45,111 nucleotides of DNA from Sedimentisphaerales bacterium. GTDB taxonomy: Bacteria; Planctomycetota; Phycisphaerae; Sedimentisphaerales; SM23-30. The position numbers were made by a program, and so were the translations under genes. Every line of letters starts with the position of its first letter. Within the stretch, counting starts at the first letter, position 1. Location of the stretch: contig JAFGSR010000248.1 of the NCBI GenBank assembly GCA_016934515.1, positions 1-45,111 on the forward strand. Reading direction: 5' to 3'. This document shows positions 9,028-19,740 of this stretch, in pieces. The notes beneath the pieces are model-generated. The model searched no databases. It was not told where the DNA came from and was given only the letters and a program-made list of their open reading frames with translations.

Positions 9028-10419
9028 ATGATTAGCAAATTGATGGTTTCAGCAATAACGGTGGTGTTATTGGCTTTGGTTAGTTCTCAAGTGAAAGGGG
9101 ACTGGCAAAGTTTTCCTGTCTGTGAAGCTGTTAGTGAGCAAAGCGAACCGGATATTAGCGGGGATAGGGTGGTTTGGACCGACAGTCGTATCGGTGGATA
9201 TGATATATATTCATATGCTTTGTCAGAGCCGAATGAATATCCCATTGATACTACCGGAGGTGATCAGAGCCAGCCAGCGATTAGCGGTGATATTATCGTA
9301 TGGACGGATAACAATAATATTATTGGCTATGAATTATCGGGCACGGGCAAATTTACTATCTGTGCCGACGATGCGGATCAGAACTACCCGGCGATAGACG
9401 GCAATATGGTTGTCTGGCGGGACAAGCGTAATTACAGTGAAAACAGCTATGATATTTACGGCGGTGATATATCCGACATTTCCGAGCCGAACGTGTTTGC
9501 AATTTGCACCGAGTCCCACGGCCAGTATTATCCTGATGTCAGCGGTAATATAGTGATATGGATAGATGTTCGCAATAGCGGTTCCCAGCCCGACATATAT
9601 GGTTATAATCTAAGTACGAAAGAAGAGTTTGAAATATGTACAAATAGTTCGGGGCAATATTATCCTAAAATCAGTGGCGATGTGGTTGTCTGGATGGATG
9701 ACCGTAATGGCAACAGTGACATCTATGGTTATCGGATATCCACTAAAGCCGAGTTTCCTATTTGCACTCACAGCGAAAAACAGAGCAATCCGATGATTAG
9801 CGGCAATCTGGTCATCTGGCAGGATGAGCGTAACGGCGATACGAACAGTGATATTTATGGTTATGATATTGAAGGGGGTAGTGAATTTCCAGTCTGTACC
9901 GTGAGTGGAGTACAGATAAATCCGGCGGTAGATGGCGATACGGTTGTATGGCAGCAGGGAACCGGTAGTAGTGCTGATGTGTATGGTGCCTATCGACCTA
10001 CGTCGCCTTCGGTACTGACGATTCTTTCACCCAACGGTGGCGAGATGCTGTTGGCGGGTACAGCGGCCGAGATTACCTGGCAAAGCAGCGGCCCGGAAAT
10101 CGAAAACGTGCGACTTGATTATTCCATCAATATGGGTGGCAACTGGAACCTCATTATGTCGAGTATAGCCAATACCGGATTATTCGAATGGAATCCGATT
10201 CCGGCGGAGAATTCGGAGCAGTGCCTGGTTCGCGTTAGTGATGTCGGAGGTTCCAGTACGTCCGATGCCAGCAATGATGTATTTACCTTATTCGAATGTT
10301 CCGGTTCACTGATTGCCGACCTTAACGAAGATTGTTTTGTGGATATAAAGGATTTTGCCCTGTTTTGTCAACAGTGGCTTCGGAGCGGTAATCCGTATGA
10401 TCCTACCTGGCCAAACTAA
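9028..10419 (+). CDS. Secreted TolB-like beta-propeller with dockerin-like tail
   Basis: 463 residues. A signal peptide (cleavage near residue 24) is followed by about seven tandem repeats (~35-325) of the form PxISGDxVVWxDxRxGxxDIYGY, typical of TolB-like beta-propeller blades. A beta-sandwich segment starting LSPNGGE (~333-425) resembles the Kre9/KNH-type domain seen in planctomycete secreted proteins. The C-terminus (~430-463) has ADLNEDCFVDIKDFALF and QQWL, a single EF-hand-like, dockerin-like motif common at the ends of Phycisphaerae exoproteins, possibly for cell-surface attachment. GAGGGG lies just before the ATG. It interrupts the sugar-nucleotide genes and may be a surface protein with its own promoter. 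Confidence 0.8.
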   Translation: MISKLMVSAITVVLLALVSSQVKGDWQSFPVCEAVSEQSEPDISGDRVVWTDSRIGGYDIYSYALSEPNEYPIDTTGGDQSQPAISGDIIVWTDNNNIIGYELSGTGKFTICADDADQNYPAIDGNMVVWRDKRNYSENSYDIYGGDISDISEPNVFAICTESHGQYYPDVSGNIVIWIDVRNSGSQPDIYGYNLSTKEEFEICTNSSGQYYPKISGDVVVWMDDRNGNSDIYGYRISTKAEFPICTHSEKQSNPMISGNLVIWQDERNGDTNSDIYGYDIEGGSEFPVCTVSGVQINPAVDGDTVVWQQGTGSSADVYGAYRPTSPSVLTILSPNGGEMLLAGTAAEITWQSSGPEIENVRLDYSINMGGNWNLIMSSIANTGLFEWNPIPAENSEQCLVRVSDVGGSSTSDASNDVFTLFECSGSLIADLNEDCFVDIKDFALFCQQWLRSGNPYDPTWPN

Positions 10420-10537
10420 AAGTAAAAAATGGACTTTGTGGTTTTTTAAAAAGTTATTGTAGCAAGAGCGTGGCACTATGTGTTATGTTCTATATTTTTT
10501 TCCCTAACAGAACTTAATAATCTAGAAGGTAATCGAT

Positions 10538-12498
<1,961 letters not shown>

Positions 12499-12541
12499 GT
12501 TAATCTTAATATCATGCTAACTTTTGAGGTAGTAACGAGAA

Positions 12542-13321
12542 ATGATTTTGTTTATCAAGAAATTGTTAAGAAAAGTTAACCTTGTGATTGTAAATGCCAT
12601 GGGATTGAAACCTCCTCAGGATATACCCGTTGAATTAATGAAACGCTACACTCTGGACGGACAGATTTCTGTTGTCAAAAACTACTATAATGACGTCGGT
12701 CTGACGATTTTTCCAAAATTATTCACGCAAGGCAAAATTAAGCGGTTCACAAATATAATAAAAAATCGCCAGGATGGCAACTACCGACAAACAGACACCT
12801 GGCTTTATCAAGCTATAGAAAAATATCCAATCCGCGATAAATCTTGCGTGATAATGGGCTCGATTTCCCCATATTACGAAAGTGTATGTTTGTATTACGG
12901 CGCTAAAACAATTACCACAATCGAATATAATAAAGTAATTTCGTTTCATCCCGCCATCATAACGATCCGGCCGCATGAATTCGATCAAAATCCCGAGAGC
13001 TTCGACATTGGAATATCAATCTCATCTTTTGAGCATGATGGTTTGGGTCGTTATGGTGATCCTCTCAATCCTGAGGGTGATTTACAAGCCATGCAAAAAA
13101 TGAAAAGCATTATAAAAAAGGGCGGCTTGCTTTTTTTATCGGTTCCCATCGGCAAGGATATGGTCGTGTGGAATGCTCACCGGGTATATGGAAAAATTCG
13201 GCTGCCTTTGTTAATAGAGGGTTGGAAAATCATTGATACTTTTGTGATGGATAACGAAAAACTCGAGCAACAGGATGAATCCGGCAAATTTCAGCCGGTA
13301 TATGTTTTGAAAAATATATAA
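12542..13321 (+). CDS. DUF268 protein, predicted methyltransferase-like
   Basis: 259 residues. The segment SSFEHDGLGRYGDPLNPEGD (about 162-181), followed by a GGLLFLSVPIG strand, WNAHRVYG and RLPLLIEGW, is the signature of DUF268 (Pfam PF03269), a family with a Rossmann-like fold found in nematodes and in bacterial polysaccharide loci. The upstream part VIMGSISPYYESVCLYYGAKTITTIEYN matches the position of a SAM-binding motif I region. Activity is unproven. It is the first of a run of AT-rich genes (12.5-17 kb) that differ in composition from gmd/fcl and may have been acquired separately. Confidence 0.75.
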   Translation: MILFIKKLLRKVNLVIVNAMGLKPPQDIPVELMKRYTLDGQISVVKNYYNDVGLTIFPKLFTQGKIKRFTNIIKNRQDGNYRQTDTWLYQAIEKYPIRDKSCVIMGSISPYYESVCLYYGAKTITTIEYNKVISFHPAIITIRPHEFDQNPESFDIGISISSFEHDGLGRYGDPLNPEGDLQAMQKMKSIIKKGGLLFLSVPIGKDMVVWNAHRVYGKIRLPLLIEGWKIIDTFVMDNEKLEQQDESGKFQPVYVLKNI

Positions 13322-13367
13322 CCTGAATCAATCGATCATCTAACTTATTGGAAAGCTCCTTTTAATA

Positions 13368-14726
13368 ATGAGGCATTTGCTTTCAGGCGGCATAAAAAAA
13401 ATTATCCACCAGGGATTCGGCTCGCAATTGCGGCGCAATGTAGTTTCCGGAGTAATTTGTGCTTTTGTAAACTTCATGGCACTGGCCGTATCTTATCCGA
13501 TATATTTGCATTTCCTTGGTTATGAAACGTATGGAATCTGGCTGGTTTTGACAACGGTTTTAAGTTTTGCCCAAATGGGTAATCTTGGTATAACTCCAGC
13601 GGTGACCAAGCTTGTTGCCGAAGAATATGGCAGTGGCGATATTAAGGGAATTCAAAGCTATGTTTCAATGGCACTGATAATATTGAGTACAATCGGTGCG
13701 ATAATGTTAACGGTCATATTGTGCTTAAAATCACCAATTATTGCCCTATTCAAGATGATACCCGAGAATGAATCTACTGCCCTTTGTATTCTACCGTATA
13801 TAGGCCTGCTCATAATATATGTCTTTGTGGTACAGGTCTTAAATTCCACACTAACAGGTCTGGGGCGAATGGATCAGGCCAATTACCTTCGGATAGTTAG
13901 CCGGCTTGCGGCAGTGGTTATAACAATCGGGCTTCTTGTGACCGGAATAGGAATCGAAAGTTTATTAATTGGAAATGTAGCATCATATATTATACTGCAC
14001 ATTGGTAGCGTGTTTTTCATAAAAAGGACCGTACATATGCGCCTTTTGCGAATCAGAAACTGGGATGGGAAACGCCTGGTAAAACTCTTTCGATTCGGAG
14101 GAGGAGTCTTTAGCAGTTCCTTAATGGTGATGTTTCTTGATCCCTTTAACAAACTGATGTTATCTCGTTGGGCGGGTGTAACATCGATACCTGTTTACGA
14201 GATAGCATATAAAAGCAGCGTGATGTTACGTGGTCTGATAGAGACTGGTTTTCGAGCTATCGTTCCAGAGGTCAGCAGGATAAGTGTTGGTGCAAATAAC
14301 ACTACCAGGGACAGAATTTCCAAAATCAACCACAAAACAATAAAGATTATTATCTTTATTGGAGGGCCGATATTTGGTATTATATTGGCAACCGCTACTC
14401 CAATATTAAAATTGTGGCTTGGTGATAATTATCTGGATACATTTCCTGTGGTCTTTAGAATAATGTTCATAGGCTCATTCTTTGGCCTATTAGGCTCTGC
14501 GCCATACTATATAATTATGGGATTAGGTCGCGTAGGTAAATTTGTCTTTATTGTAATGGTGCAATGCGGATTGCATGTGGGAATTATCTTAGGATTCATT
14601 TTTTTGAGAGGCTCTCTCTCGGTAATCTCGGTGGCAATAGCTATCATGTTGTCAATGTTTATTTCATTAATTCTTATATCCATGATAACAAAACGAGCAA
14701 TAGCAGATATTGATAAAAGAGGATAG
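13368..14726 (+). CDS. wzx: Polysaccharide flippase (Wzx/MATE-like)
   Basis: 452 residues with about 12-14 hydrophobic segments and the general layout of the MOP superfamily Wzx flippases, which move undecaprenyl-diphosphate-linked repeat units to the periplasm. N-terminal helices include SYPIYLHFLGYETYGIWLVL, typical of the first Wzx helices, followed by GNLGITPAVTKLVAEEYG. The positive loop between the two halves has KRLVKLFRFGGGVF. Identity as a flippase is strong, but its substrate cannot be told. Low GC. Confidence 0.88.
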   Translation: MRHLLSGGIKKIIHQGFGSQLRRNVVSGVICAFVNFMALAVSYPIYLHFLGYETYGIWLVLTTVLSFAQMGNLGITPAVTKLVAEEYGSGDIKGIQSYVSMALIILSTIGAIMLTVILCLKSPIIALFKMIPENESTALCILPYIGLLIIYVFVVQVLNSTLTGLGRMDQANYLRIVSRLAAVVITIGLLVTGIGIESLLIGNVASYIILHIGSVFFIKRTVHMRLLRIRNWDGKRLVKLFRFGGGVFSSSLMVMFLDPFNKLMLSRWAGVTSIPVYEIAYKSSVMLRGLIETGFRAIVPEVSRISVGANNTTRDRISKINHKTIKIIIFIGGPIFGIILATATPILKLWLGDNYLDTFPVVFRIMFIGSFFGLLGSAPYYIIMGLGRVGKFVFIVMVQCGLHVGIILGFIFLRGSLSVISVAIAIMLSMFISLILISMITKRAIADIDKRG

Positions 14727-14863
14727 TAGAAACAGCATTTGTATTATTGATAAAGAGAAGCACGGTACATGTTGCTTAAATTCAGGTTGTGCTAAATTCG
14801 AAAAAGATATATATAGGTAAATCTGATTTGTCATAACTATAATGATCGTAGAAGGAAAAATGT

Positions 14864-15616
14864 ATGTCATATATAATTATACATATAAAATGTATATTAA
14901 GAAACATATTGCCTGCATTTATGATAAAACAAATGGTCCGAGTAAAAAATTCATACTTTGACGGATACGCATTGAAGTCATATTCTCAAGACGGAGAGGA
15001 TATGATTTTGCAAAGATTTTATGGACACAAATCCAAAGGCCTATATGTTGACATTGGAGCTCATCACCCCATGCGATTTTCGAACACATACGTGTTTTAC
15101 AAAAAAGGCTGGAGCGGTATAAACATTGATGCTATGCCAGGGAGTATGAAAATATTCAAGAAATTTAGAAAACGAGATTTAAATCTAGAAGTTCCCGTAT
15201 CAAACAGCTCACAGGAAATGACATACTACATATTTAATGAAACTGCCCTTAATACTTTTTCCAAAGAGCTATCGGAAAAAGCCGTTGATGAGGGAAAATA
15301 CGTAATAGTTGATACCGTAAAAATGAGGCCAAGGAGTCTTTCTGATTTGTTGGATGAGCACTTAGAAGGACAAAAAATCGACTTTCTTGATATAGATGTG
15401 GAAGGTTTAGACTATGAAGTGCTTTTGTCTAATAATTGGATAAAATACCGGCCGACAATTGTACTTATTGAGCAACTTGCGACTACACTGGATGCTTTGG
15501 TTAATAATAAAGTGTCACAATTCATGAAAGAAAAAAGCTATTTGCTATACGCCAAAACGGTTAATACTGCATTTTATATAGATTCGCAATACGAATTAGA
15601 ATCGCTATACAGATAA
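14864..15616 (+). CDS. FkbM-family methyltransferase
   Basis: 250 residues. The SAM-binding region is GLYVDIGAHHP (about residues 58-68), preceded by SQDGEDMIL, a conserved start of this FkbM subgroup. Later DFLDIDVEGLDYEVL (~175-189) is the second family motif. These enzymes O-methylate sugars or polyketides, and in polysaccharide clusters they usually methylate a sugar hydroxyl. AGAAGGA precedes the ATG. Low GC like its neighbours. Confidence 0.85.
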   Translation: MSYIIIHIKCILRNILPAFMIKQMVRVKNSYFDGYALKSYSQDGEDMILQRFYGHKSKGLYVDIGAHHPMRFSNTYVFYKKGWSGINIDAMPGSMKIFKKFRKRDLNLEVPVSNSSQEMTYYIFNETALNTFSKELSEKAVDEGKYVIVDTVKMRPRSLSDLLDEHLEGQKIDFLDIDVEGLDYEVLLSNNWIKYRPTIVLIEQLATTLDALVNNKVSQFMKEKSYLLYAKTVNTAFYIDSQYELESLYR

Positions 15617-15693
15617 ATAATACTAGTAGGTATAAAAAAGCATGTGGCATGGGGAAAGCTATATTAATCATTAATAAGGAAGGAAAGTGTCAT

Positions 15694-15774
15694 ATGAGTT
15701 TTTCAATAATGAGTTGTGATTATAATGGTGAACTATGTACCAGTAAAAGTGTAACGCTGTTAATCAAAGTCTAG
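15694..15774 (+). other. Possible 26-residue small ORF or gene remnant
   Basis: An ATG preceded by a strong purine-rich AAGGAAGGAAAG opens a 26-codon frame ending in TAG. The peptide (starting MSFSIMSCDY) matches nothing I know. It lies in the 247-base gap between the FkbM gene and the following glycosyltransferase. It may be a real small protein, a leader, or the stub of a deleted gene. The rest of the gap shows nothing. Confidence 0.2.
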
Positions 15775-15863
15775 CTTGCTGAGCAACAACATGAGTAATC
15801 CCGGTTTGCAATATATTCTCGTTTATTCTTATGCAATTCAGGCAATCTGAAAAGGATATTTTT

Positions 15864-17009
15864 GTGACTAACACAGATCATGAAATGAATAGCATTCTCT
15901 TTTGTGCTTCATCACGGACAGGTTTTCATGGCGGAACAAATCGGTCAAGTCAACTTTTGGAATTGCTTTCGGAAATAGCAGAAGTAGAATTAGTTGGTCC
16001 TATAGGCAAGAAAGAGGCTATGGATGCGAGAAGAAATATGAAGGCTGTATTATCGCCGGGATTTATCCCATCCATGATCAAGTGGTTATGGATTTATTCG
16101 CGAATATATGACTTGAGAACAAGTATCGGTTCGGCGATTAGATGTATACATCGCAGGAGAGATGCGAAACAGCAGATTTATGAATGTGGAAGACCAAGTT
16201 TGATAGCGATAGAATATTTTAAATACTTCCTGGATTTAACCTTTTCCAAGAGCACAGATTGCATTGTCATGGGCTTTCCACAGAACATAGATGCTTTAGC
16301 TCAGGGCAATTTTGGGAAACAACGTAAACATCTAAGACAACTCAAACACGAAATTTCGATGTATCGCCGGTGCAATGCTGTATTTACAATTTCTCAAGAA
16401 GAAGCATGGTTTTTGCGAAATGCCGGAGTTAACGTTTATTATTTGCCGTATATACCCCCACAAAATCAAATGACAATCATTCAGAATGTTGCTCAACTGC
16501 GTAAGAATACATCTGCACGCCATAATTTATTGTTGAGTACTACGAAAAATCTGCCAACGAAGCACGGTACTCTTTCTTTTTTGAACCATATACACGATAA
16601 AAAGGTTTCATTTAACCTGCCTCTTGTAGTAGCAGGAGGTGGCACGGCAGAACATTGTTCTTCTTTTGCCAGTGAGAACGTTAAGGTTCTTGGAAAAGTT
16701 ACAAATGAGACACTAATTGACTTGCTTGCCCAAGCTAATACACTAATAATACCTCAAGAATGGGGCACAGGGGCATTAACCCGTGTTATAGACTGGGCAC
16801 TTGCCGGAATTAATATTGTTTGCACCAGGCATGCGGCAAGAAGTGTTCCTTATTTCCCTAATGTGCATATATGTAACGATATCAATGATATGATCGAGTT
16901 AATAAACAGTCCGCTGCCTCGATACCAAGGTGTTCAGGATGTGCCGGAGGAATTTAAAGAATCGATTGAATATGCCAAGATTTATATTAGCTCGTTACTA
17001 AAAAAATAG
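15864..17009 (+). CDS. GT4-like glycosyltransferase
   Basis: About 381 residues from GTG at 15864, chosen because AAAGGA (15851-15856) sits seven bases upstream. An in-frame ATG at 15831 would add 11 residues but has no binding site. The N-terminal domain begins SILFCASSRTGFHGGTNRSSQLL, in the position of the GGxxR/S loop of GT-B enzymes. The C-terminal domain has VVAGGG, VKVLGKVTNETLIDLLAQANTLIIPQEWGTGALTRVIDWALAG, the layout of a GT4 nucleotide-sugar site, but the usual E-x7-E is imperfect. It probably adds one sugar to the repeat unit on the cytoplasmic side. Low GC. Confidence 0.7.
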   Translation: MTNTDHEMNSILFCASSRTGFHGGTNRSSQLLELLSEIAEVELVGPIGKKEAMDARRNMKAVLSPGFIPSMIKWLWIYSRIYDLRTSIGSAIRCIHRRRDAKQQIYECGRPSLIAIEYFKYFLDLTFSKSTDCIVMGFPQNIDALAQGNFGKQRKHLRQLKHEISMYRRCNAVFTISQEEAWFLRNAGVNVYYLPYIPPQNQMTIIQNVAQLRKNTSARHNLLLSTTKNLPTKHGTLSFLNHIHDKKVSFNLPLVVAGGGTAEHCSSFASENVKVLGKVTNETLIDLLAQANTLIIPQEWGTGALTRVIDWALAGINIVCTRHAARSVPYFPNVHICNDINDMIELINSPLPRYQGVQDVPEEFKESIEYAKIYISSLLKK

Positions 17010-17089
17010 ATGAATCATCATATGATCGCCCAAGCACTTACACAGATGCTGTCTAGGTTTGCATATATAATTAGACTGGAGACTATTCT

Positions 17090-18049
17090 ATGAAAACGGC
17101 TATGATAACGGGAATAACCAGCCAGGATGGAGCATATCTGAGCAAACTATTGATAGAAAAAAATTACAGAATCATCGGGCTTGTAAGGAGTTCAAGCGAT
17201 TCAAATTTAAAGGGGTTAGACTATCTTGGCATTAAATCTAAAGTTGAAGTCGAGGAATGCAACCTGTTGGATATCACAAATGTTATGATGGTGTTAGAAA
17301 AATATCGTCCGAACGAGATTTATAACTTAGCAGCCCAAAGTTCTGTAGGAATATCTTTTTCCCAACCTGTGGGAACAATAGAATTCAATACCATGTCGGT
17401 GTTATACTTGTTGGAAGGTCTAAAAAGATTTGATAAAAAGGTAAGGTTTTATCAGGCTTCAAGCAGTGAAGTGTTCGGAAAAGTCAAGAACTTGCCCGTT
17501 ACTGAAGAAACCCCGATACATCCGCTCAGCCCATATGCGATATCAAAAGCAGCGGCGCATTGGATAACGGTGAATTACAGGGAAGCGTTTGGTTTATACG
17601 CGTGTTGCGGAATTTTGTTCAATCATGAATCTTTTTTAAGAAGGAAAGGCTTTTTTGTCAAGAAGGTTATCAAGGAGGCCCTTGAGATTAAGCAAGGCAA
17701 GAGAGAGTTTCTCAAAGTAGGCAATACGGATGTTCGAAGAGATTTTGGATATGGACCGGAATATGTTAAAGCTATGTGGCTGATGCTCCAAGCAGACAAG
17801 CCGGATGATTACATAATATGCTCGGGAAAATCATTATCGCTAAAAACGATTATTCAGTATGTATTTAACCGGCTTGGAATTTCGGAGAAAGCGCTGGTTA
17901 TTGACAGTAATTTATATCGACCGACTGACATGGTCGATATTTACGGAGACAGTACGAAAGCTAAAAAGGAACTGGGATGGAAATATGAAATGGATTTTTT
18001 CGATGTATTGGATGAATTAATTACACAAGAAGAATCACAAAAATTATGA
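17090..18049 (+). CDS. Second Gmd-family NAD(P)-dependent sugar dehydratase/reductase
   Basis: 319 residues, clearly homologous to the Gmd at 10538 (QASSSEVFGKV against [25 protein letters not shown] against [14 protein letters not shown]). It keeps GITSQDGAYL for nucleotide binding, QASSSE, and Tyr149/Lys153 in PYAISK. It differs at the diagnostic segment: NHESFLRRKGFFVKK in place of [15 protein letters not shown]. It could be a divergent GDP-mannose 4,6-dehydratase or a related GDP-sugar enzyme such as a GDP-6-deoxy-4-keto-mannose reductase (RMD-like). I favour Gmd-like without a firm substrate. Confidence 0.8.
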   Translation: MKTAMITGITSQDGAYLSKLLIEKNYRIIGLVRSSSDSNLKGLDYLGIKSKVEVEECNLLDITNVMMVLEKYRPNEIYNLAAQSSVGISFSQPVGTIEFNTMSVLYLLEGLKRFDKKVRFYQASSSEVFGKVKNLPVTEETPIHPLSPYAISKAAAHWITVNYREAFGLYACCGILFNHESFLRRKGFFVKKVIKEALEIKQGKREFLKVGNTDVRRDFGYGPEYVKAMWLMLQADKPDDYIICSGKSLSLKTIIQYVFNRLGISEKALVIDSNLYRPTDMVDIYGDSTKAKKELGWKYEMDFFDVLDELITQEESQKL

Positions 18050-18143
18050 TATTCATTACCGTCGGATAGCAAAACAGCATTTAACAGATGATAGCAGGGA
18101 TTTGCTTTCAGAAACGCCAAGACTTAAGATGAAATAACATTAT

Positions 18144-18175
18144 AACCATTCAGGCATGAAATGGACTGAATGGTT
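18144..18175 (+). promoter_or_regulatory. Perfect 10-bp hairpin before the polymerase gene
   Basis: AACCATTCAG (18144-18153) and CTGAATGGTT (18166-18175) form a perfect inverted repeat with a 12-base loop. It ends two bases before CAAAGGA, the ribosome binding site of the gene at 18190. No T-run follows, so it is not a standard terminator. It could be an operator or an RNA hairpin affecting translation. Confidence 0.45.
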
Positions 18176-18189
18176 TCAAAGGAATTGCC

Positions 18190-19527
18190 ATGAAACTGCG
18201 TTCTTTCTTTAAAATATTTTCCGAACGTATGGCAGAAGTCGACCTACTGCCGGTTCTCCTAATATTGTTCATTGTACTGGTCATCCTCATCTTAGCGTTG
18301 CGTAAGTGGGGTGCAGGGCTGTTATTGACTTGTGCCTTTGTGTTAGTTGGATTGCAATTGACCAGATCTAACGTACTTAATGGATTAGTACTTGTAGGAC
18401 GTTTTATGCTTATATTCGTTCTGACTATGTACGCTTTTTTCAGCTATCGGAACAAGCGTCCATTTTCTCCGATTCTGGCAGCTTTGGCAATTTTGCCTGT
18501 TGCAATGATATTAAATTCTATACGGGCATATAATTTTGCAGATGCTGCTCTCCAATCGATGTTATTTATGTTTATGTATATCGGCCTGATTCTGGGCGGC
18601 AGAAAAATCCTGGGTGATTCCCGCGGGCGGGCAATTTTCACACGAGGCCTGATGCTTTTTTCGATTATCATGATTTGCATTCAGCTACCCTACTTGTCAG
18701 AAGCTGAGGGTTTGTTTCAAGGTGTATTCGAAAATGTTGTCGGCATAATGATTATCGGTGTGACCGGAGCCATTATCTTGTTCTGGTTTGCTATGAAGCA
18801 TAAATTTGCCAGCCCTCGCTTTATTTTCTACATATCGTTTTTTATGCTGTCTTTTGTTCTTGTGCTTCTAAGCGGGGGACGGGGGGCTATAGCCGGAACC
18901 TTGCTTGGCATATTGGTAATTATGGCCCGTCGGCTCCGAAGGAATGTTGTCATTTTTCTGGCGGCGCTAATTATATTGGCGCCTATCGGCTTAAAAACCG
19001 TTTCTTCTTTTGCCGGTATTGAAACCGTTAAAAGAAAACTATTTTCTACCCAAAGTTCCGGTCGAACCTATTTGTGGAAACTTGCCTGGGGCGAAATCCA
19101 GCAAAATCCTATTATTGGAGGAGGAACCGGTAGCTCAACTGTCAAAGGCATGACGACGGCAGGAAAGGCCTATCATAATTCTTACCTTGAATTTGCGGTT
19201 GAACATGGGATCCCTGTTGCGTTTATGTTGCTATGTGCCTATGTCTGGTTACCATTACGCGGTTTATATCTTATGCGTAAATGCCAAACCGAAGAAATGA
19301 AGGACATGGCAAATTTATCTGCTGCATTTCTAGCTGCTTATATTTTCTCCAGCTTTTTGGGTGGTGTACTAATTATTACCACCGGAATCCTAACAACCTA
19401 TACTGCCTTTGCTCTGCAGGAGGGTGTCTGGGCCGAGCAGAAGGAATTGGAAAATTACCTGTTGTACGAATATGAGAACGATCTTGACTGGGCGGAGGAC
19501 GCGCAACATATTCCAACTTATGGATAA
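18190..19527 (+). CDS. O-antigen polymerase/ligase (Wzy/WaaL-type)
   Basis: 445 residues with about 11-12 membrane segments. The loop near residue 315-335 contains GGGTGSSTVKG and AYHNSYLEFAVEHG; the HNSYLE motif is the hallmark of the O-antigen ligase/polymerase family (Wzy_C, PF04932). An RGAIAGTLLG segment precedes it. The protein acts in the periplasm, polymerising undecaprenyl-linked repeat units or joining the polymer to a lipid anchor. Wzy and WaaL cannot be separated here, but with a Wzx gene in the same locus a Wzy role is likely. CAAAGGA precedes the ATG, and a strong hairpin terminator follows at 19582-19654. Confidence 0.85.
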   Translation: MKLRSFFKIFSERMAEVDLLPVLLILFIVLVILILALRKWGAGLLLTCAFVLVGLQLTRSNVLNGLVLVGRFMLIFVLTMYAFFSYRNKRPFSPILAALAILPVAMILNSIRAYNFADAALQSMLFMFMYIGLILGGRKILGDSRGRAIFTRGLMLFSIIMICIQLPYLSEAEGLFQGVFENVVGIMIIGVTGAIILFWFAMKHKFASPRFIFYISFFMLSFVLVLLSGGRGAIAGTLLGILVIMARRLRRNVVIFLAALIILAPIGLKTVSSFAGIETVKRKLFSTQSSGRTYLWKLAWGEIQQNPIIGGGTGSSTVKGMTTAGKAYHNSYLEFAVEHGIPVAFMLLCAYVWLPLRGLYLMRKCQTEEMKDMANLSAAFLAAYIFSSFLGGVLIITTGILTTYTAFALQEGVWAEQKELENYLLYEYENDLDWAEDAQHIPTYG

Positions 19528-19581
19528 GCAAAACACTCCAAAAGAAGACCGATAAGTAACTTTAGAATTCAGCGGTATATA

Positions 19582-19654
19582 CTGATTGCAAAATGAGAAT
19601 GCCCCGCCGCCGGCAGGTTGCGCATTTCGTATTTATAAAACAATCAGTTTTTTT
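19582..19654 (+). terminator. Long-stem rho-independent terminator
   Basis: CTGATTG (19582-19588) pairs with CAATCAG (19641-19647), followed at once by seven T (19648-19654). Between them AAAT/ATTT and AATGC/GCATT extend the stem almost to a GC-rich tip. It lies 55 bases after the polymerase gene and probably ends the upstream transcript, so the gene at 19741 would need its own promoter. Confidence 0.7.
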
Positions 19655-19740
19655 GGCACGGTCCCTGTCGGGAATAATGATACCCATTGCGAAACTTACT
19701 TGATTAGCGGTTGATTTCAGCCGATTGTAGGATTGTATAT

